A stretch of DNA of 64,000 bases from Synchiropus splendidus. Lineage: Eukaryota; Chordata; Actinopteri; Syngnathiformes; Callionymidae. Positions 14,401 through 24,178 of this stretch are shown piece by piece. The position numbers and the translations under genes were made by a program. The stretch lies in assembly GCF_027744825.2 (NCBI RefSeq), contig NC_071348.1, forward strand, positions 3,602,563-3,666,562, in the 5' to 3' direction. Each line of letters begins with the position of its first letter. Position 1 is the first letter of the stretch. Below the pieces are notes generated by a model. It ran no database searches and was not told where the DNA came from. It worked only from the letters and a program-made list of their open reading frames with translations.

Positions 14401-17400
14401 GAGTGTAATTGCACTTTGTCTGTGGGGGGAACGAAGAGTGTGATTACGGAACCACTGGCTCTTAAAAGCAACATCGGTTGTAGCTGCAGGCAATTCAATC
14501 TCAGTAAGCGTTGCCAAACAAATATGCTTTACCGGGTGATGCAAGACAAAAAATGTTTTAGTGCTTTTGAGCTGCTTTATCCAAGGTGAGTTTTATGGCA
14601 GCTGTAATGTTCAATTCTATAATGGCTTTATGTACTGTTGGGAGGTGTACATCTGCTCTCCGACTGTCGACACTTTCTTCTGCTGAGTGTTGGACGGTTA
14701 TGTTTGGAATTCATCTTCACTGGAATATTCATTGGTACGTTGGAAAACCAGCTGTGATTTTGGAAAGACGCGGAAGAGATCGAAAGGTTATTGTGCTTTG
14801 TTGCACTGGTTGTTGAATGTTTGTGCATTACCACATATATATATATATATATATATTTAATTTAAGCCTTGGCAGCCTTTGCCAAACCTTTCCCTGGTGG
14901 TACCTGGCTGGCTTTCTTTTGCATTGTCTTCCCAGGACAGTCTGCAATTCTCTGCACTCCAGGTGGTCACTTGGGGACCCAGGTCTTCCATAAACTCTTA
15001 GGCCTTCACTGTCACCAGAAGACCTACTGGTGCTTGGGGTCGGCACCTCTCCTGCTGACTCAACAGAATCCGTTTCAGCAGCTTTTGGGCAGCTCCTCAG
15101 GAAGTACGCCAGTGAGAGGATCGTTCTTTCTTAGTGTTTATTATTTAGTAGTAAAACCCATTCTTGACCCATTTTGACTTTTGCAGCACAACTTTTAGGT
15201 TCAGGTTGATCCATGTCTGTGAGTTGTGTAGCAGGCTATAGAATGAAGAGCATACACTGCCTGGCTGGAATGAAACTCGCCGCCTGGATTTGGCTATTCA
15301 GTGTAGTTGCAGTGGGTTGGGTCTAAGTGATGTTATCTGACTGTGTTGAATACTTTGATCCTTCCATGACGGTACAGTACGCCAAACCTCAACCCTGTTG
15401 ACACTCTTTGGGATGTGCATGGCGGTTGTCCTCTCTTGAGATCGATGCCCAACAAAGTGTTGGGTGTGTGGCCTCTTAACGTTGACGGTGAGCGAATGTT
15501 GATGGTTGGCTATTTGTTGAAATTGTGATGGCCCCCCCCCCACAGGAAGTGTGGTCAGAGGCCGCCCACCAACCCTCTTCAGGTGGTGTCGTCTGGAAAC
15601 ATCATGCTCGTCAACATGATCTCGGACGGCGAGGAGCATCTTCCTGGATTCACCGCCGAGTACAAATCCCTCCCAAAATCTCTAGGTAATCCTCTGGCAG
15701 AGTTCGCAGCCAAGTCCTCATGTGACTTTAAAATGGCGGTTCTTTCAGTTCAGAAGTGCGGCGGCGTCCTGTCTGATCCGAAAGGAGTCTTCACCTCCCC
15801 CCTCTACCCTGTCTTCTACCCTCCTGCCATCGACTGCAAGTGGACCATTAAGGTTTGATACTGCCCCCTCCTCTTCCCCTGTACCTCCCCATCACTGTTT
15901 CTCTGCCATGAGAGAAATGCTGAGGCAGCGTTCTGGAAGCCAAGCTGTTCAGTACCTCCTCTATCTTCATCTGTCAGAGTGCTGCTGCTGCAGTTGTAGC
16001 CGAGCCGCAGTATTTTGTTGTTAGTTTTATTTTACGCTGCGTGTGTGTTGGTGCATGTCGGTGTGTTGCAGCTTGTTCAGGGGTACGGGTCTGTTTATGA
16101 GCTGCCGTGTCTGGCCGGACCGGAGCGTAATGTACTCCTAATCACTTTCGTCTCCCGACCGCAGGTGCCTGCTGGGAAAAAAGTGCAGGTGAAGTTTAAC
16201 ATGTTCCGGATGAAGGAGCCCGACGTGGACACTCGCGTCTGTCACAAAGATTATCTGGAGGCTATGGGCACAAAGTAAGATCCCTCTTCACTTGGCTGGA
16301 ATTATGGGATCTCTCCAGTTTCAAACCACTCGGATGTTATTTATTAAACCTGGCATCCGGCCCTTCGTCACAAAATACGACTGCTGCTCTCTGCAGGTTA
16401 AACTAAATGGTCTTTGAAGTAATGGCTTTTATTTAAACATATTTGTCTTCCACTAATGGCCTTTCTTAACTCTTAGTGCACAAATTCAGTACCATCCACA
16501 CACAGGGATGTAATCAAAGTAAAACCAACATTAGGATTATAAATGCTGCTCGCTCCTCTGGACTACTGTAGCCTCTGATGACTTGGCCCGACTTCTATCT
16601 TACTGAAATGAGCAGCTCCTGTCCTGTCCTGTCTCCACTGTATGAAGAGAAACTAAGTCTTTTACCAGGGGGAAATGAGACGCTGGGATCCAAACAACAA
16701 AGCTAAAACAAGTCAATAATAATTCAATAAAATATTGGACAATAAATTCCGGAAATTAATCGCAGACAGATATGAATCATTCATCCAGTAAATTCAGAGA
16801 ATTTGGTGTTTAGCCAGAGAAGTGAGGGGAATGTGAGGGTGGTGGAGGAGTGGTCAGTGAGACAGCGCCCTTGATGGACGGATCTGAGGTGAGAGCACCC
16901 CAGGAGTCAGGTTTGGTGATGGACAGGATTCTCCTAGGACCATGATGTTTGCTGATGGTATAGTGTTGTGAGAGTCAAGTGGAGAAGCTGGAACGTGAAA
17001 GTCAGTTGAAGCAAGAGAGAAGAATCTTATACGGTTGAGAGGTTGTTACTGGGGAAGGACGAGATAAAAAGGGACGTGCGGAGAAGCTTGGAGACAAAGT
17101 TGGGGAGGAGATGGTTTGAACTCATAGAGAGGAGAGACTGTGTTGGAGCAAGAATGTTGACCATGAGGACATGGGGGTGTTACTCTGTCGGGAGAAGGGA
17201 GCGGTTTGTTCTTATTTTGACTTGTGTTTTCTCCGTGTATCTTCTCTGCAGGTACTGTGGAGAGCTGATGTCTTTGGCTTTCACCAGCGACACCAATATC
17301 CTAAATGTACTTTTCCACTCTGATGAGTCGTACACCGACAAGGGCTTCAGCGCCGAGTACAGCACCTACGATCCCCAAAACCGTGAGTTGAAATTGCTGG

Positions 17401-20400
17401 GCACTTGACATGATGGCTGTGCTTTTGCAGTGAGAGTGCGACTCGCGCAGCCTGCTATTTCCCACCGAACGTTAGGTGTCTGAGTGACAGTCAAATGGCG
17501 CAGTTAAGTAATGGGAAGTGGGAATCCAGCGCAGTCCAACTCTTGACTAATCCCAGCTGAGCTTGGTTATTGTGTCCGTTTTATTTAGCGCTGTCACTCA
17601 GCAGCACTCCACTCTGGGAGGCCGGCGCTTGTTATGTTGTCGCTGGGATTTATCAGAATGGATTCATAATTGCTCCCATCAGCCGGGACATGCATCAGCA
17701 GCGGTGTGAGATGGCGCTGTCACTAGATTGTCACCCTGTGTTTTCTCCTTCTCCCCGTCCGTGTTTATGAGCAGCTTGCCCGAACAAGTTTGCCTGCGCA
17801 TCAGGAATCTGCATCGACAAAGCGCTGCAGTGTGACGGCTGGAACGACTGTGGAGATATGAGCGACGAGATGAAGTGCAGTGAGTCCACTTCCTCCTCCT
17901 TCCACACTTCATCAGCTCGCCATGACAGATAGAAATGATAGTCTGTAGTCTTGACACCACCACCTTAGATTAAACCTGATAAAAATAATGAGTCAGGTTC
18001 AAAGTTCAACAGCCGCTCAGGTTGTAATATCGAAAATCGCTGTTTTATCGAAGGAAAAAAAGTTGTTTTTGAGCCACAACTGCGTCACCAAAGAGCCTGA
18101 TGTTTGATAAAGCCAGTGCGTTGTGTATCTCCAGAGTGCGCAAAGGACCAGTTCTCCTGCTCCAACGGCCTGTGCAAACCCAAACTCTGGGAGTGCGATC
18201 GCGTGAACGACTGCGGAGACAACAGCGATGAGAAACAGTGCAGTAAGTCATCATTTCTCTTCAGGGCAAACGACGCAGACCACTAAAGTTTGGATTTACT
18301 TAACTCTGGATTTCCTCCTGTTCTTCTCGCCTTTAAACTTGTGAGTTCTACAGTCATGCTGGGTCGTGGGAAAAGCTTCCATTTCCTACTTTCCGAAACC
18401 ATTTACATGGGCCGGCTGTTGAATTTTCTTCCAAGAATAAACCTTCCAATGTCGACAGAATCACCAACACAGGCTTAAACACCACTGTGCCAATAGGAGG
18501 GCCAGTGTCAATCAATGTCGTGACCTCGGCAGATTAAAACTTCTGAGAAGCGACAAGTGAATGTGTTTAGGTGAATTATATCGGAAGCGACTGGCCCTCT
18601 TGCTTGCTGTTTCTCTCCCTCTTGCCCTGTGAGGAAGATAATGGGGCGCAGGCGGGAGTCACACACGCCTCACCATGTCTGGGTCACGACCTCCTGATCC
18701 AGACCCTTAAATGGTGCTGCGTGTGTCCTCCCACTTCCAGGAGCAGAATCTCAATCACATCCTGCTCTGATGGTATTTGCAGGCGCATATTAGCGCGGGA
18801 TTGTCTTGGCTAATAGAGGAGGGTGGGAGAAGCTCATGACCGGCGCCCCTCACCTGCCGTGTGTTTGCCTGCCTCCAGGTTGCGATGAGAACGAGTGGCG
18901 CTGTGGGAACGGAGAGTGTTTGCCTCAGGAAGTCAAGTGCGACTCCAAGACCGACTGCGAGGATGGAAGTGACGAGGCGTCTTGTGAAACCTGTAAATAC
19001 TTTCTACCTTTTACTAAACACGAAGGACGAGCAGCACAGCTCCCCTTTGTCCACAAAACATGAGCTCGAACTTGACAAATATTCCTCTCTCAGGAGACCA
19101 TTTGCCTCTCGCGTCCTCCCACCCCAAATTTCTTCCAGTAACTTCTGGAAGTGCGTGTGTTTGATTTGGCCTTACATTCCTTTCATCTGCTGTAAAAATG
19201 TCATTGAAAAGTTTGATTTGGAAAAGTAGATATCTCAAGGTTTGATCCTGCGCACGCACAGCTGACTGATTTATTTATAAGCCAACTGTGTCAGAGCGTG
19301 AGCCGTGGGAGCGTGTGCTTCTACACATTTTCCTCTCCTTAGAAGAAGACCGTACCCAGGTTTGAATGCTCATTAATGTTCGAAATGTTGTCTCTGTTGG
19401 GCATTCAATTGATATTCACTCATGTGAAGCATGGAAGAAGTGGGATCCCATCGGGACTTACCACATGGACCATGATGTTTGCTGATGATAGAGAGGTTTG
19501 TAGAGCGCGAAAGGAGGAAATCGAAGACTGATGGATCTCAAAGGTTCTCACGGTGCAAAGTTTAGCACAGTGAGCCGCCGGGGGAATTTTCCCGATAATG
19601 GCAGCAGGTGACTTCGGAAGTGAGCTGAAAGCAGCGCAGTAATCAAATCCGCTTCTCCAGCGTCGACACCTCCTTCAATAAGTTGAACAATGCAATCAGC
19701 TGCTCAATCACCGACGCATTTTGTGCACACGCCTCACTCCGAGTCCGGGCTGATTGTGGCGACGCCTGCGCCGCTACACAGCTGCAGGTTTTGATTTTGG
19801 GTTCTGTCTCCGCCCCCCCCCCCGCAGCGCCCGGCATCTGCTCGGACTTCAGCTTCAAGTGCAGAAATGGCGATTGTGTCAACAAGGTGAACGCCGAGTG
19901 CGACCGCGTCGACGACTGCTCCGACCGCTCCGACGAAGACACCTGCAGTAAGAAGCCTTTCACCCTTCTGTGGAGCGCTGCATTCCAAAAAGTGCATCTA
20001 ATCTCCTCTGTGTCATTCAAAGCAGATTATAGAGAATCCTGCTTGAGCTGATGTTGGACGGGCTGGTTAAAAAGAGGCCCCAGGCATCCGCTCACTTATT
20101 TATTTCATTCTGCATTGAAAGCTGTCATCTCTGAAGTTTTGTTTTTATTCCCCTCTCCATTCACGCCTCAGGGTGTGTATTTTTTTCTTTCCTTTTTGAT
20201 CACCTAAAATGGCAACATGCCTGATTAGGATTCCGAGTCGTCGCCTCGCTCCATCACTCTCCTCCCTCTCCATGAGTGAACCTGATTTTGCGGTCAACTT
20301 TTTTTTGTCTGTCTTCTGCCGACAGCCTGCGGAACCAGGCCGTACAAGCTGAACCGCATCGTCGGCGGTCAGAACGCGGAGCTGGGCGAGTGGCCGTGGC

Positions 20401-23400
20401 AGGTCAGCCTCCACTTCCGCACCAGCGGGCACGTCTGCGGCGCCTCCATCCTGTCGCCCAAGTGGCTCCTGTCTGCCGCTCACTGCTTCGTCAACCCCGA
20501 CCAAGCGTGAGTGCTGTGCACGACTCCCTCGCTTTTGTTTTGCTCCTTATGATTCATCACAGCAGTTAATTTTTATTAGACCTCATTATGCAAATGCTGC
20601 ACCGAACCATTGATACACAAATTTCAAATGGCGAGCGAGAGATCTCTAGATAATGCCTCTAATTCAGAGAACCTTGAGGGGCCGCATTAACATTCCTCTC
20701 AGCGAGGCGCAGTGCCGCGGCTCGCCTGTAGGTGGGGCGCTAGTCTCGCCGGCACCGGCGTCTGCTGTTGTGTGTGTTGTGTGTTGCAGAGCCGAGAGTT
20801 GTCATCTTCGCAGTCGGTGCTGATTCTTGCAGCTCAGAAGGCCATTATTTAATTCCAGTCTACTAATGGCTGCCACTTATAACTGATCCATCTGATCCAT
20901 TCTCCGCTTCCATCTAATTGTGTTGACTTTTGTTTTTCCTCGGCAGCAGACTCTCCTTGTTTACGCAGATAAGATGATGTTTACGGTGAGGAATGCAGTT
21001 GATGTACCAGAATTAAGACCAGATTATTCCCATTAAAGCTCAATTCTTTACTTAATTCTGCAGATTACTGCTAGTCAAGATGGAAATTACTTTCTTTGAT
21101 GCAGAAAAAGGGAGAAAGGGAACCTATTTTTCCCCCTCGTTCATACAGCCACGAATGAACAGGCATACACACACACCTTTCCCCAGCCGCTCACCCTAAA
21201 CCTGACCATCCAAAACACACGGCTAACCTGAACCAGGACTCCAACCCAACTATAAAGACCCAGATATTTTGAAGTGATCATCCACAAACTTGTTTTGGAC
21301 TCAAACGTTCCTACAAGCAGGTGTGTTTCCAAGAACTGGTCCTCAAAAATACAGTTAAACCAGGTACACACACACACACGGTTTGAATCCCTGACAGATA
21401 CTCTAAATGATCCTAAATGTACTTGGAGAGAAAGTGAGATGTTAATTCAAAGAGAAGAAGAGGGAAACGTCAGGAGCAATGAAGAGTGCGGAGCTCAGGC
21501 CAGCAGCTGGCTTCCACCCAGAACGTCATGTTCCGCGTGACATTTTAGGTTGTTTTTTGTTGGCCGTTTCTCTCACTGTGCCATTGAGCAACATCCTAGT
21601 GAGCAGTTTTCGTTTCCCTGGAGTGATGAATGACGATGATCCAGAACACAACTCAGATGTTGCCCTCCTCCTTTCATGACCTGAAGATTCAGAACTAATT
21701 TTGAGTAACAGACTGACAAAGGTCTGTGTGGAGAGGGAGAGCAGGGGGGGTGTTCTAAAACCTTCCTTTCCTTGTGAGACCACATGTTCTGGCTCCTCAT
21801 CCACATCGCTTACATTTACCCTTAAATATTCAAGCATGAGTCTGTCTCATTTATTTGTATGACAAATTCACTTGTGGGATTATTCTGTACCATTGATCTT
21901 GAAATAAGGACATTGGTGCTCTACATCCTGTTGTCACTTCATCAGCTTGACTTCAGTGGTTCCAGATGAGGAGGGAAGGGAGAGGTAAAGGGGGTGGAAG
22001 TGAGAAAAGCTAAAGCCACTCTAACACCTTGTGCTGTCCCAGCCGGCGTCAGTCGTAGCGCCTCTGTGAGGTCGTCTTGTAGCGTCTCTTCATTAACATC
22101 TCCGACCTGCCCTGCTCTTTCACGACGCAGGTACCACCTTCCGTCCAACTGGCAGACGTACAGCGGCATGCAGGACCAGTACAAGCAGGACAACGTGCAG
22201 CGGCGCGCAGTCAAGAAGATCATCAGCCATCCCGATTACAACACCATGACCTACGACTACGACATCGCCCTGCTGGAGCTCAGCGAGCCGCTGGAGTTCA
22301 CCAACACCATCCAGCCCATCTGCCTACCCGCCGCCTCCCACGTCTTCCCTGCAGGCATGTCCTGCTGGGTCACGGGTTGGGGCGTGCTGCGCGAAGGAGG
22401 TGCTCTGCTCTCATTTCACGTTCACATTACCAGTCAGTTGACTCTGTCAGACATCAAAATGAAGACGCTCGCGCTGAAGCGGCGTCCTTTTCCTTGGCTT
22501 CCTGATTCCTCTTCATCATTACCGTTTCAGCCTGCCATCTTCCTCTCCTTTTATGTCTCTTCCGTTTCTTTATCCTCCCAATCGTGACACACTTCTTTCT
22601 TTTTCTCTCTCATCTTTCTCTAAGCCGCTGCGTTCCATTAAGCCTTCTTTTCCCCTCCACCCATATCCATATATCGAGGCAGACGTGGGCTCTCCTGGGA
22701 GGCCGCTAAAACCTTCATTAGCTGCCGCTAATCCCGCACATTAGCACCTTTGATTTTAGCCACCGACACGGAGGTGAGGCTCCCGAGCGCTGACCCGCCT
22801 GTGCTGCTCTTATTAGGTCGCAAGGCTCAAGTGCTGCAGAAGGCCTCGGTGAAGATCATCAACGACTCGGTGTGTAACGTGGTCACGGAGGGTCAGGTCA
22901 CCTCCAGGATGCTCTGCAGTGGATTCTTGGCGGGAGGAGTCGACGCGTGTCAGGTGAGAGGAGATCAAAGCCGAGGGCCGGGGGGCAAATCTGGCACGCC
23001 ACTGTTCCGTCTGTGGTCCACAGCCAGTTGAAAAGCAGGTTCAAACTAGAGCATCAACAAAGCATGCCGAGATCTTGACCTGCGCTGCTGGTTTGTCCTT
23101 CAGTTCTCAGGTGGAGGCGAGAAATGTTGAGAATTACCGTTATTTCCAGACTATAAGTTGTTACTTTTTTCTTGCTGTCTGAACCCTGGGGCTTATACGA
23201 CAGCGCGGCTAATATGATTTTTTCCAGGGTGAAATCAGATGAAGTCGGAGCCGATGAAACTGATGAAATCAGGCTTTTCATCTACCCATAAAGCACTCGA
23301 AATGCACTGTTTTCGCCCGCGTGTCTGCAGCCCCGGCAACAGAGCCAATCTCCTGGAGGTCTGGAATCGAGAAGCAGCTACTGAGACTGGCTATGGTGTC

Positions 23401-24178
23401 GGAACTTCGGGCAGGCGAGCGAAAAAACGGTGCATTTTGAGCGCTTTAATGTGAATAAAAGATGTGGGAAGTTCATGATTCAAGTTCAGAACGAACATGA
23501 GTCAGTCTTGATGCCGAAGCCCGTTTGAAAAACTACTTTTGAGAAGCTCTTTTAAGCCGGATGCACCACTGACCTTTCTACGGCACAGACGGCACCACTG
23601 CATCTGTGGCTTATAGACCACTGCATCTTATGTATGAACAAGATCTATTTTCCTTCTTAAGTTTAGTGGGTGCAGCTAATAGTCCTGAAAAACGATGCAG
23701 TTTAAAGGGGACGGGATGAAAGACTGAAGTCACCAGCGGTCACTTGGATGCGCGACAGTTTTTTAGTCTGAGGATACCTCAAGTTTTTATGGTTTGAACA
23801 GCAAACTGCATTTTTTTCTTTTGAATTGGATGTGTCCGGATGAAGCCACAGCCTTTTGCGTCCATCCTTGACACATGTTTTACTTGCATGCCTTCATCTG
23901 GTCACTTGACCTCTGCTGGCTTCACACACGGTCGGAGCTGTGATGTCCTTCCTGATGCAGATTCTTGGTCACACACACACGTCCTCACAGTAACCCCGCC
24001 CTTTCACCCTCACCAGGGAGACTCGGGCGGCCCGCTGGCCTGCTTTGAGGAGAGTGGCAAGTGGTTCCAGGCCGGGATCGTCAGCTGGGGCGAGGGCTGC
24101 GCGCGGCGGAACAAGCCCGGCATCTACACTCGCGTCACCAAGCTCACCAAGTGGATCAAAGAGCAGACGGGGATCTGA
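2374..24178 (+). CDS. st14: st14 / matriptase, whole spliced coding region (19 exons)
   Basis: Type II transmembrane serine protease of epithelia; in vertebrates it activates substrates such as prostasin at the cell surface and is inhibited by HAI-1 (family knowledge). Joining 2374-2400, 7901-8048, 8585-8742, 9817-9887, 10434-10606, 12179-12214, 13249-13477, 15546-15685, 15749-15852, 16165-16274, 17252-17382, 17775-17879, 18135-18242, 18879-18992, 19828-19947, 20326-20506, 22131-22399, 22817-22953 and 24017-24178 gives 2523 nt, 840 codons plus stop counted together as 841 triplets, with consistent phase throughout. Human matriptase has 855 residues and the same domain order. Domains: tail 1-34, membrane helix about 35-59, SEA about 60-190, CUB1 about 206-325, CUB2 about 330-440, four LDLRa 443-591, protease 603-840. 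Catalytic residues His644, Asp696, Ser790; S1-pocket Asp784. Introns 2, 4, 9, 11, 13, 14, 15 and 17 (255-835 nt) show nothing notable except a LINE scrap in intron 14. The a/b teleost paralogue cannot be decided here. Confidence 0.95.
2401..7900 (+). other. st14: st14 intron 1 (5.5 kb)
   Basis: No exon-like stretch recognised. It contains a small piece resembling the widespread fish LINE tail tttattgatccca..gggaaatt at about 2985-3010, a CTT microsatellite near 4212-4228 and the interspersed repeat at 6904-7130 (listed separately). Confidence 0.6.
6904..7130. repeat. AT-rich interspersed repeat of a type common in fish genomes
   Basis: The core has repeated attaa/taatc words (ggttaattaatctcaattaa then tcgcagtttgtaaaa) and is followed by an AT-rich tail. 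It resembles from memory a non-autonomous fish transposon family with attaatcgcag motifs. Boundaries and class are uncertain. Confidence 0.4.
7901..8048 (+). CDS. st14: st14 exon 2: cytoplasmic tail and transmembrane helix
   Basis: Begins after a ctgctccag acceptor and ends at gtacgt. It encodes the rest of the cytoplasmic tail ([17 protein letters not shown]) followed by an uninterrupted Val/Leu/Ala/Ile stretch of about 24 residues ending in FLIWLFV. Basic residues just before the helix and none after it fit a type II (N-in) signal anchor. Ends in phase 1. Confidence 0.85.
8585..8742 (+). CDS. st14: st14 exon 3: start of SEA domain
   Basis: Follows a tttctctgcctgcag acceptor and ends before gtaagt. 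It encodes the juxtamembrane stretch and the first SEA strand and helix ([19 protein letters not shown], then [13 protein letters not shown]), the counterpart of the human segment with the FVSLASKVKDAL helix. Phase enters at 1 and leaves at 0. Confidence 0.85.
8743..9816 (+). other. st14: st14 intron 3 (1074 nt)
   Basis: No exon or recognisable repeat beyond a short A-run at about 9180-9194. Overlapping open frames on both strands at 8754-9216 have no family resemblance. Confidence 0.5.
9817..9887 (+). CDS. st14: st14 exon 4: SEA domain, middle
   Basis: A 71-nt exon between ctctctgcag and gtgaga. It encodes [20 protein letters not shown] then TAF, and shares its last exon codon (ag/c, serine) with exon 5. 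The TKSVVTAF end matches the human KESAVTAF segment just before the SEA cleavage loop. Confidence 0.9.
10434..10606 (+). CDS. st14: st14 exon 5: end of SEA domain
   Basis: Begins after ccttcccag and ends before gtgagg. It encodes [15 protein letters not shown] and the following acidic linker ([20 protein letters not shown]). Human matriptase has SEGSVIAYYWSEFSIP here; SEA autoproteolysis normally falls between that Gly and Ser. The Ser is absent in this gene model (see findings). Confidence 0.92.
10607..12178 (+). other. st14: st14 intron 5 (1572 nt)
   Basis: AT-rich around 10770-11000. A perfect (GA)n microsatellite lies at 11970-11992 and a long C/T tract just before the exon 6 acceptor. 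Nothing coding recognised. Confidence 0.6.
11970..11992. repeat. (GA)n microsatellite
   Basis: Perfect AG/GA dinucleotide run in st14 intron 5. Confidence 0.9.
12179..12214 (+). CDS. st14: st14 exon 6: short linker exon between SEA and CUB1
   Basis: A 36-nt exon (polypyrimidine tract and ttacag before it, gtaagt after it) that keeps the frame: enters and leaves in phase 1. It encodes [12 protein letters not shown] plus one base, aligned with the basic human linker before CUB1. Its small size makes it easy for gene predictors to miss. Confidence 0.75.
12215..13248 (+). other. st14: st14 intron 6 (1034 nt)
   Basis: A (GTT)n run at about 12463-12479; nothing else recognised. Confidence 0.5.
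13249..13477 (+). CDS. st14: st14 exon 7: CUB1, first part
   Basis: Acceptor ttcttgtag, donor gtaagt. Encodes [20 protein letters not shown], then the CUB hallmarks [15 protein letters not shown] and [16 protein letters not shown]. Cysteines for the two CUB disulfides (ECV with RCQ, DDC with the KCG of exon 8) are present. Confidence 0.95.
13478..15545 (+). other. st14: st14 intron 7 (2068 nt)
   Basis: Contains an (AT)n microsatellite at 14834-14857. Open frames on both strands around 14250-14830 look like chance; no exon recognised. Confidence 0.5.
14834..14857. repeat. (AT)n microsatellite
   Basis: Perfect AT run in st14 intron 7. Confidence 0.9.
15546..15685 (+). CDS. st14: st14 exon 8: CUB1, end
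   Basis: Follows a C-run and cacag acceptor. Encodes [20 protein letters not shown] then [20 protein letters not shown], the last strands of CUB1 with its final GF-A-Y motif. The donor gtaatc at 15686 opens a 63-nt intron (see the separate entry). Confidence 0.93.
15686..15748 (+). other. st14: st14 intron 8: 63-nt intron, length divisible by three and stop-free in frame
   Basis: Starts gtaatc, ends tctttcag, 63 nt. Read through in the phase of exon 8 it stays open and would add 21 residues ([20 protein letters not shown] is most of them) between CUB1 and CUB2. Human matriptase joins these domains directly, so removal is the default call. Confidence 0.7.
15749..15852 (+). CDS. st14: st14 exon 9: CUB2, first part
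   Basis: Begins after ggttctttcag and ends at a weaker donor, gtttga. Encodes [20 protein letters not shown] and [12 protein letters not shown], matching human SSCGGRLRKAQGTFNSPYYP and IDCTWNIE. Leaves in phase 0. Confidence 0.93.
16165..16274 (+). CDS. st14: st14 exon 10: CUB2, middle
   Basis: Acceptor cgaccgcag, donor gtaaga. Encodes [20 protein letters not shown] and [15 protein letters not shown], the region holding the third CUB2 cysteine. Confidence 0.92.
16845..17190 (+). mobile_element. Decayed LINE reverse-transcriptase fragment in st14 intron 10
   Basis: In the + direction, 16942-16968 reads MMFADGIVL followed by a stop, a decayed form of the MMFADD catalytic block seen in many fish LINEs. 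Further on, 17043-17170 reads [18 protein letters not shown], which resembles the C-terminal LRWFGHVKRRD..GRRML motif of the same kind of ORF2. The middle of the ORF is missing. RTE- or L2-like clade is a guess. Confidence 0.6.
17252..17382 (+). CDS. st14: st14 exon 11: CUB2, end
   Basis: Acceptor ttctctgcag, donor gtgagt. Encodes [20 protein letters not shown] and [20 protein letters not shown], closely matching human FHSDQSYTDTGFLAEYLSYD. Ends in phase 1 into the first LDLRa exon. Confidence 0.95.
17775..17879 (+). CDS. st14: st14 exon 12: LDL-receptor class A repeat 1
   Basis: One exon, one repeat: six cysteines and the calcium-binding acidic motif DMSDE ([27 protein letters not shown]). 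Both boundaries are phase 1, the usual arrangement that lets such modules be shuffled. Donor gtgagt. Confidence 0.95.
18135..18242 (+). CDS. st14: st14 exon 13: LDL-receptor class A repeat 2
   Basis: Phase 1-1 module with six cysteines and the calcium motif [25 protein letters not shown] then [15 protein letters not shown]. The [20 protein letters not shown] stretch mirrors human NKFCKPLFWVCDSVNDCGDN. Confidence 0.95.
18879..18992 (+). CDS. st14: st14 exon 14: LDL-receptor class A repeat 3
   Basis: Phase 1-1 module, [20 protein letters not shown] then [15 protein letters not shown], with complete cysteine pattern and DGSDE calcium motif. Donor gtaaat. Confidence 0.95.
19460..19545 (+). mobile_element. 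LINE reverse-transcriptase scrap in st14 intron 14
   Basis: The sequence catggaccatgatgtttgct followed by gatgatagag encodes MMFADD, the same catalytic block as at 16942 but with the second Asp preserved. Only about 80 nt are recognisable. Confidence 0.5.
19828..19947 (+). CDS. st14: st14 exon 15: LDL-receptor class A repeat 4
   Basis: Preceded by a run of C ending in gcag. Encodes [20 protein letters not shown] then [19 protein letters not shown], a complete repeat with calcium motif DRSDE. Phase 1-1; donor gtaaga. Confidence 0.95.
20326..20506 (+). CDS. st14: st14 exon 16: activation site and catalytic histidine
   Basis: Encodes [11 protein letters not shown] followed by [20 protein letters not shown]. 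The predicted activation cleavage is Arg602-Ile603; human has RQAR-VVGG. Cys593 would tether the stem to the protease through the ICLP cysteine of exon 17. SAAHC carries catalytic His644. Donor gtgagt. Confidence 0.96.
20507..22130 (+). other. st14: st14 intron 16 (1624 nt)
   Basis: Contains a short (AC)n run at 21363-21378. No exon or confident repeat family recognised. Confidence 0.5.
22131..22399 (+). CDS. st14: st14 exon 17: catalytic aspartate
   Basis: Encodes [20 protein letters not shown] then [20 protein letters not shown], with catalytic Asp696 in [10 protein letters not shown], then [20 protein letters not shown]. Human has [10 protein letters not shown] and [12 protein letters not shown]. 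Donor gtgctc is weak but the phase (1) fits exon 18. Confidence 0.96.
22817..22953 (+). CDS. st14: st14 exon 18: S1 specificity pocket
   Basis: Acceptor cttattag, donor gtgaga. Encodes [19 protein letters not shown] through [16 protein letters not shown]. The Asp in GGVDACQ (784) is the S1-pocket residue that gives trypsin-like cleavage after Arg or Lys. Ends in phase 0 directly before GDSGGP. Confidence 0.95.
23133..23700. mobile_element. MITE-like non-autonomous DNA transposon in st14 intron 18
   Basis: The left end (ttaccgttatttccagacta then taag, from 23134) and the right end (ctaatagtcctgaaaaacga, 23676-23695) are imperfect inverted repeats sharing CAGACTAT/CAGGACTAT. Interior words such as ggggcttatacgacagcgcg and gtggcttatagaccactgc match, from memory, a very abundant fish repeat whose ends read as 'cggactataag...cttatagtccg'. 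Length about 570 nt; no transposase. Confidence 0.6.
24017..24178 (+). CDS. st14: st14 exon 19: catalytic serine and stop
   Basis: Acceptor caccctcaccag. Encodes [20 protein letters not shown] then [20 protein letters not shown] and ends WIKEQTGI before tga (24176-24178). Catalytic Ser790 is in GDSGGP; the ending parallels human WIKENTGV. Confidence 0.97.
   Translation, partial: GDSGGPLACFEESGKWFQAGIVSWGEGCARRNKPGIYTRVTKLTKWIKEQTGI

Noticed and set aside
19734..20020. Minus-strand frames opposite st14 exon 15
   Set aside because: Antisense shadows of the LDLRa exon; GC-rich coding sequence keeps the opposite strand open.
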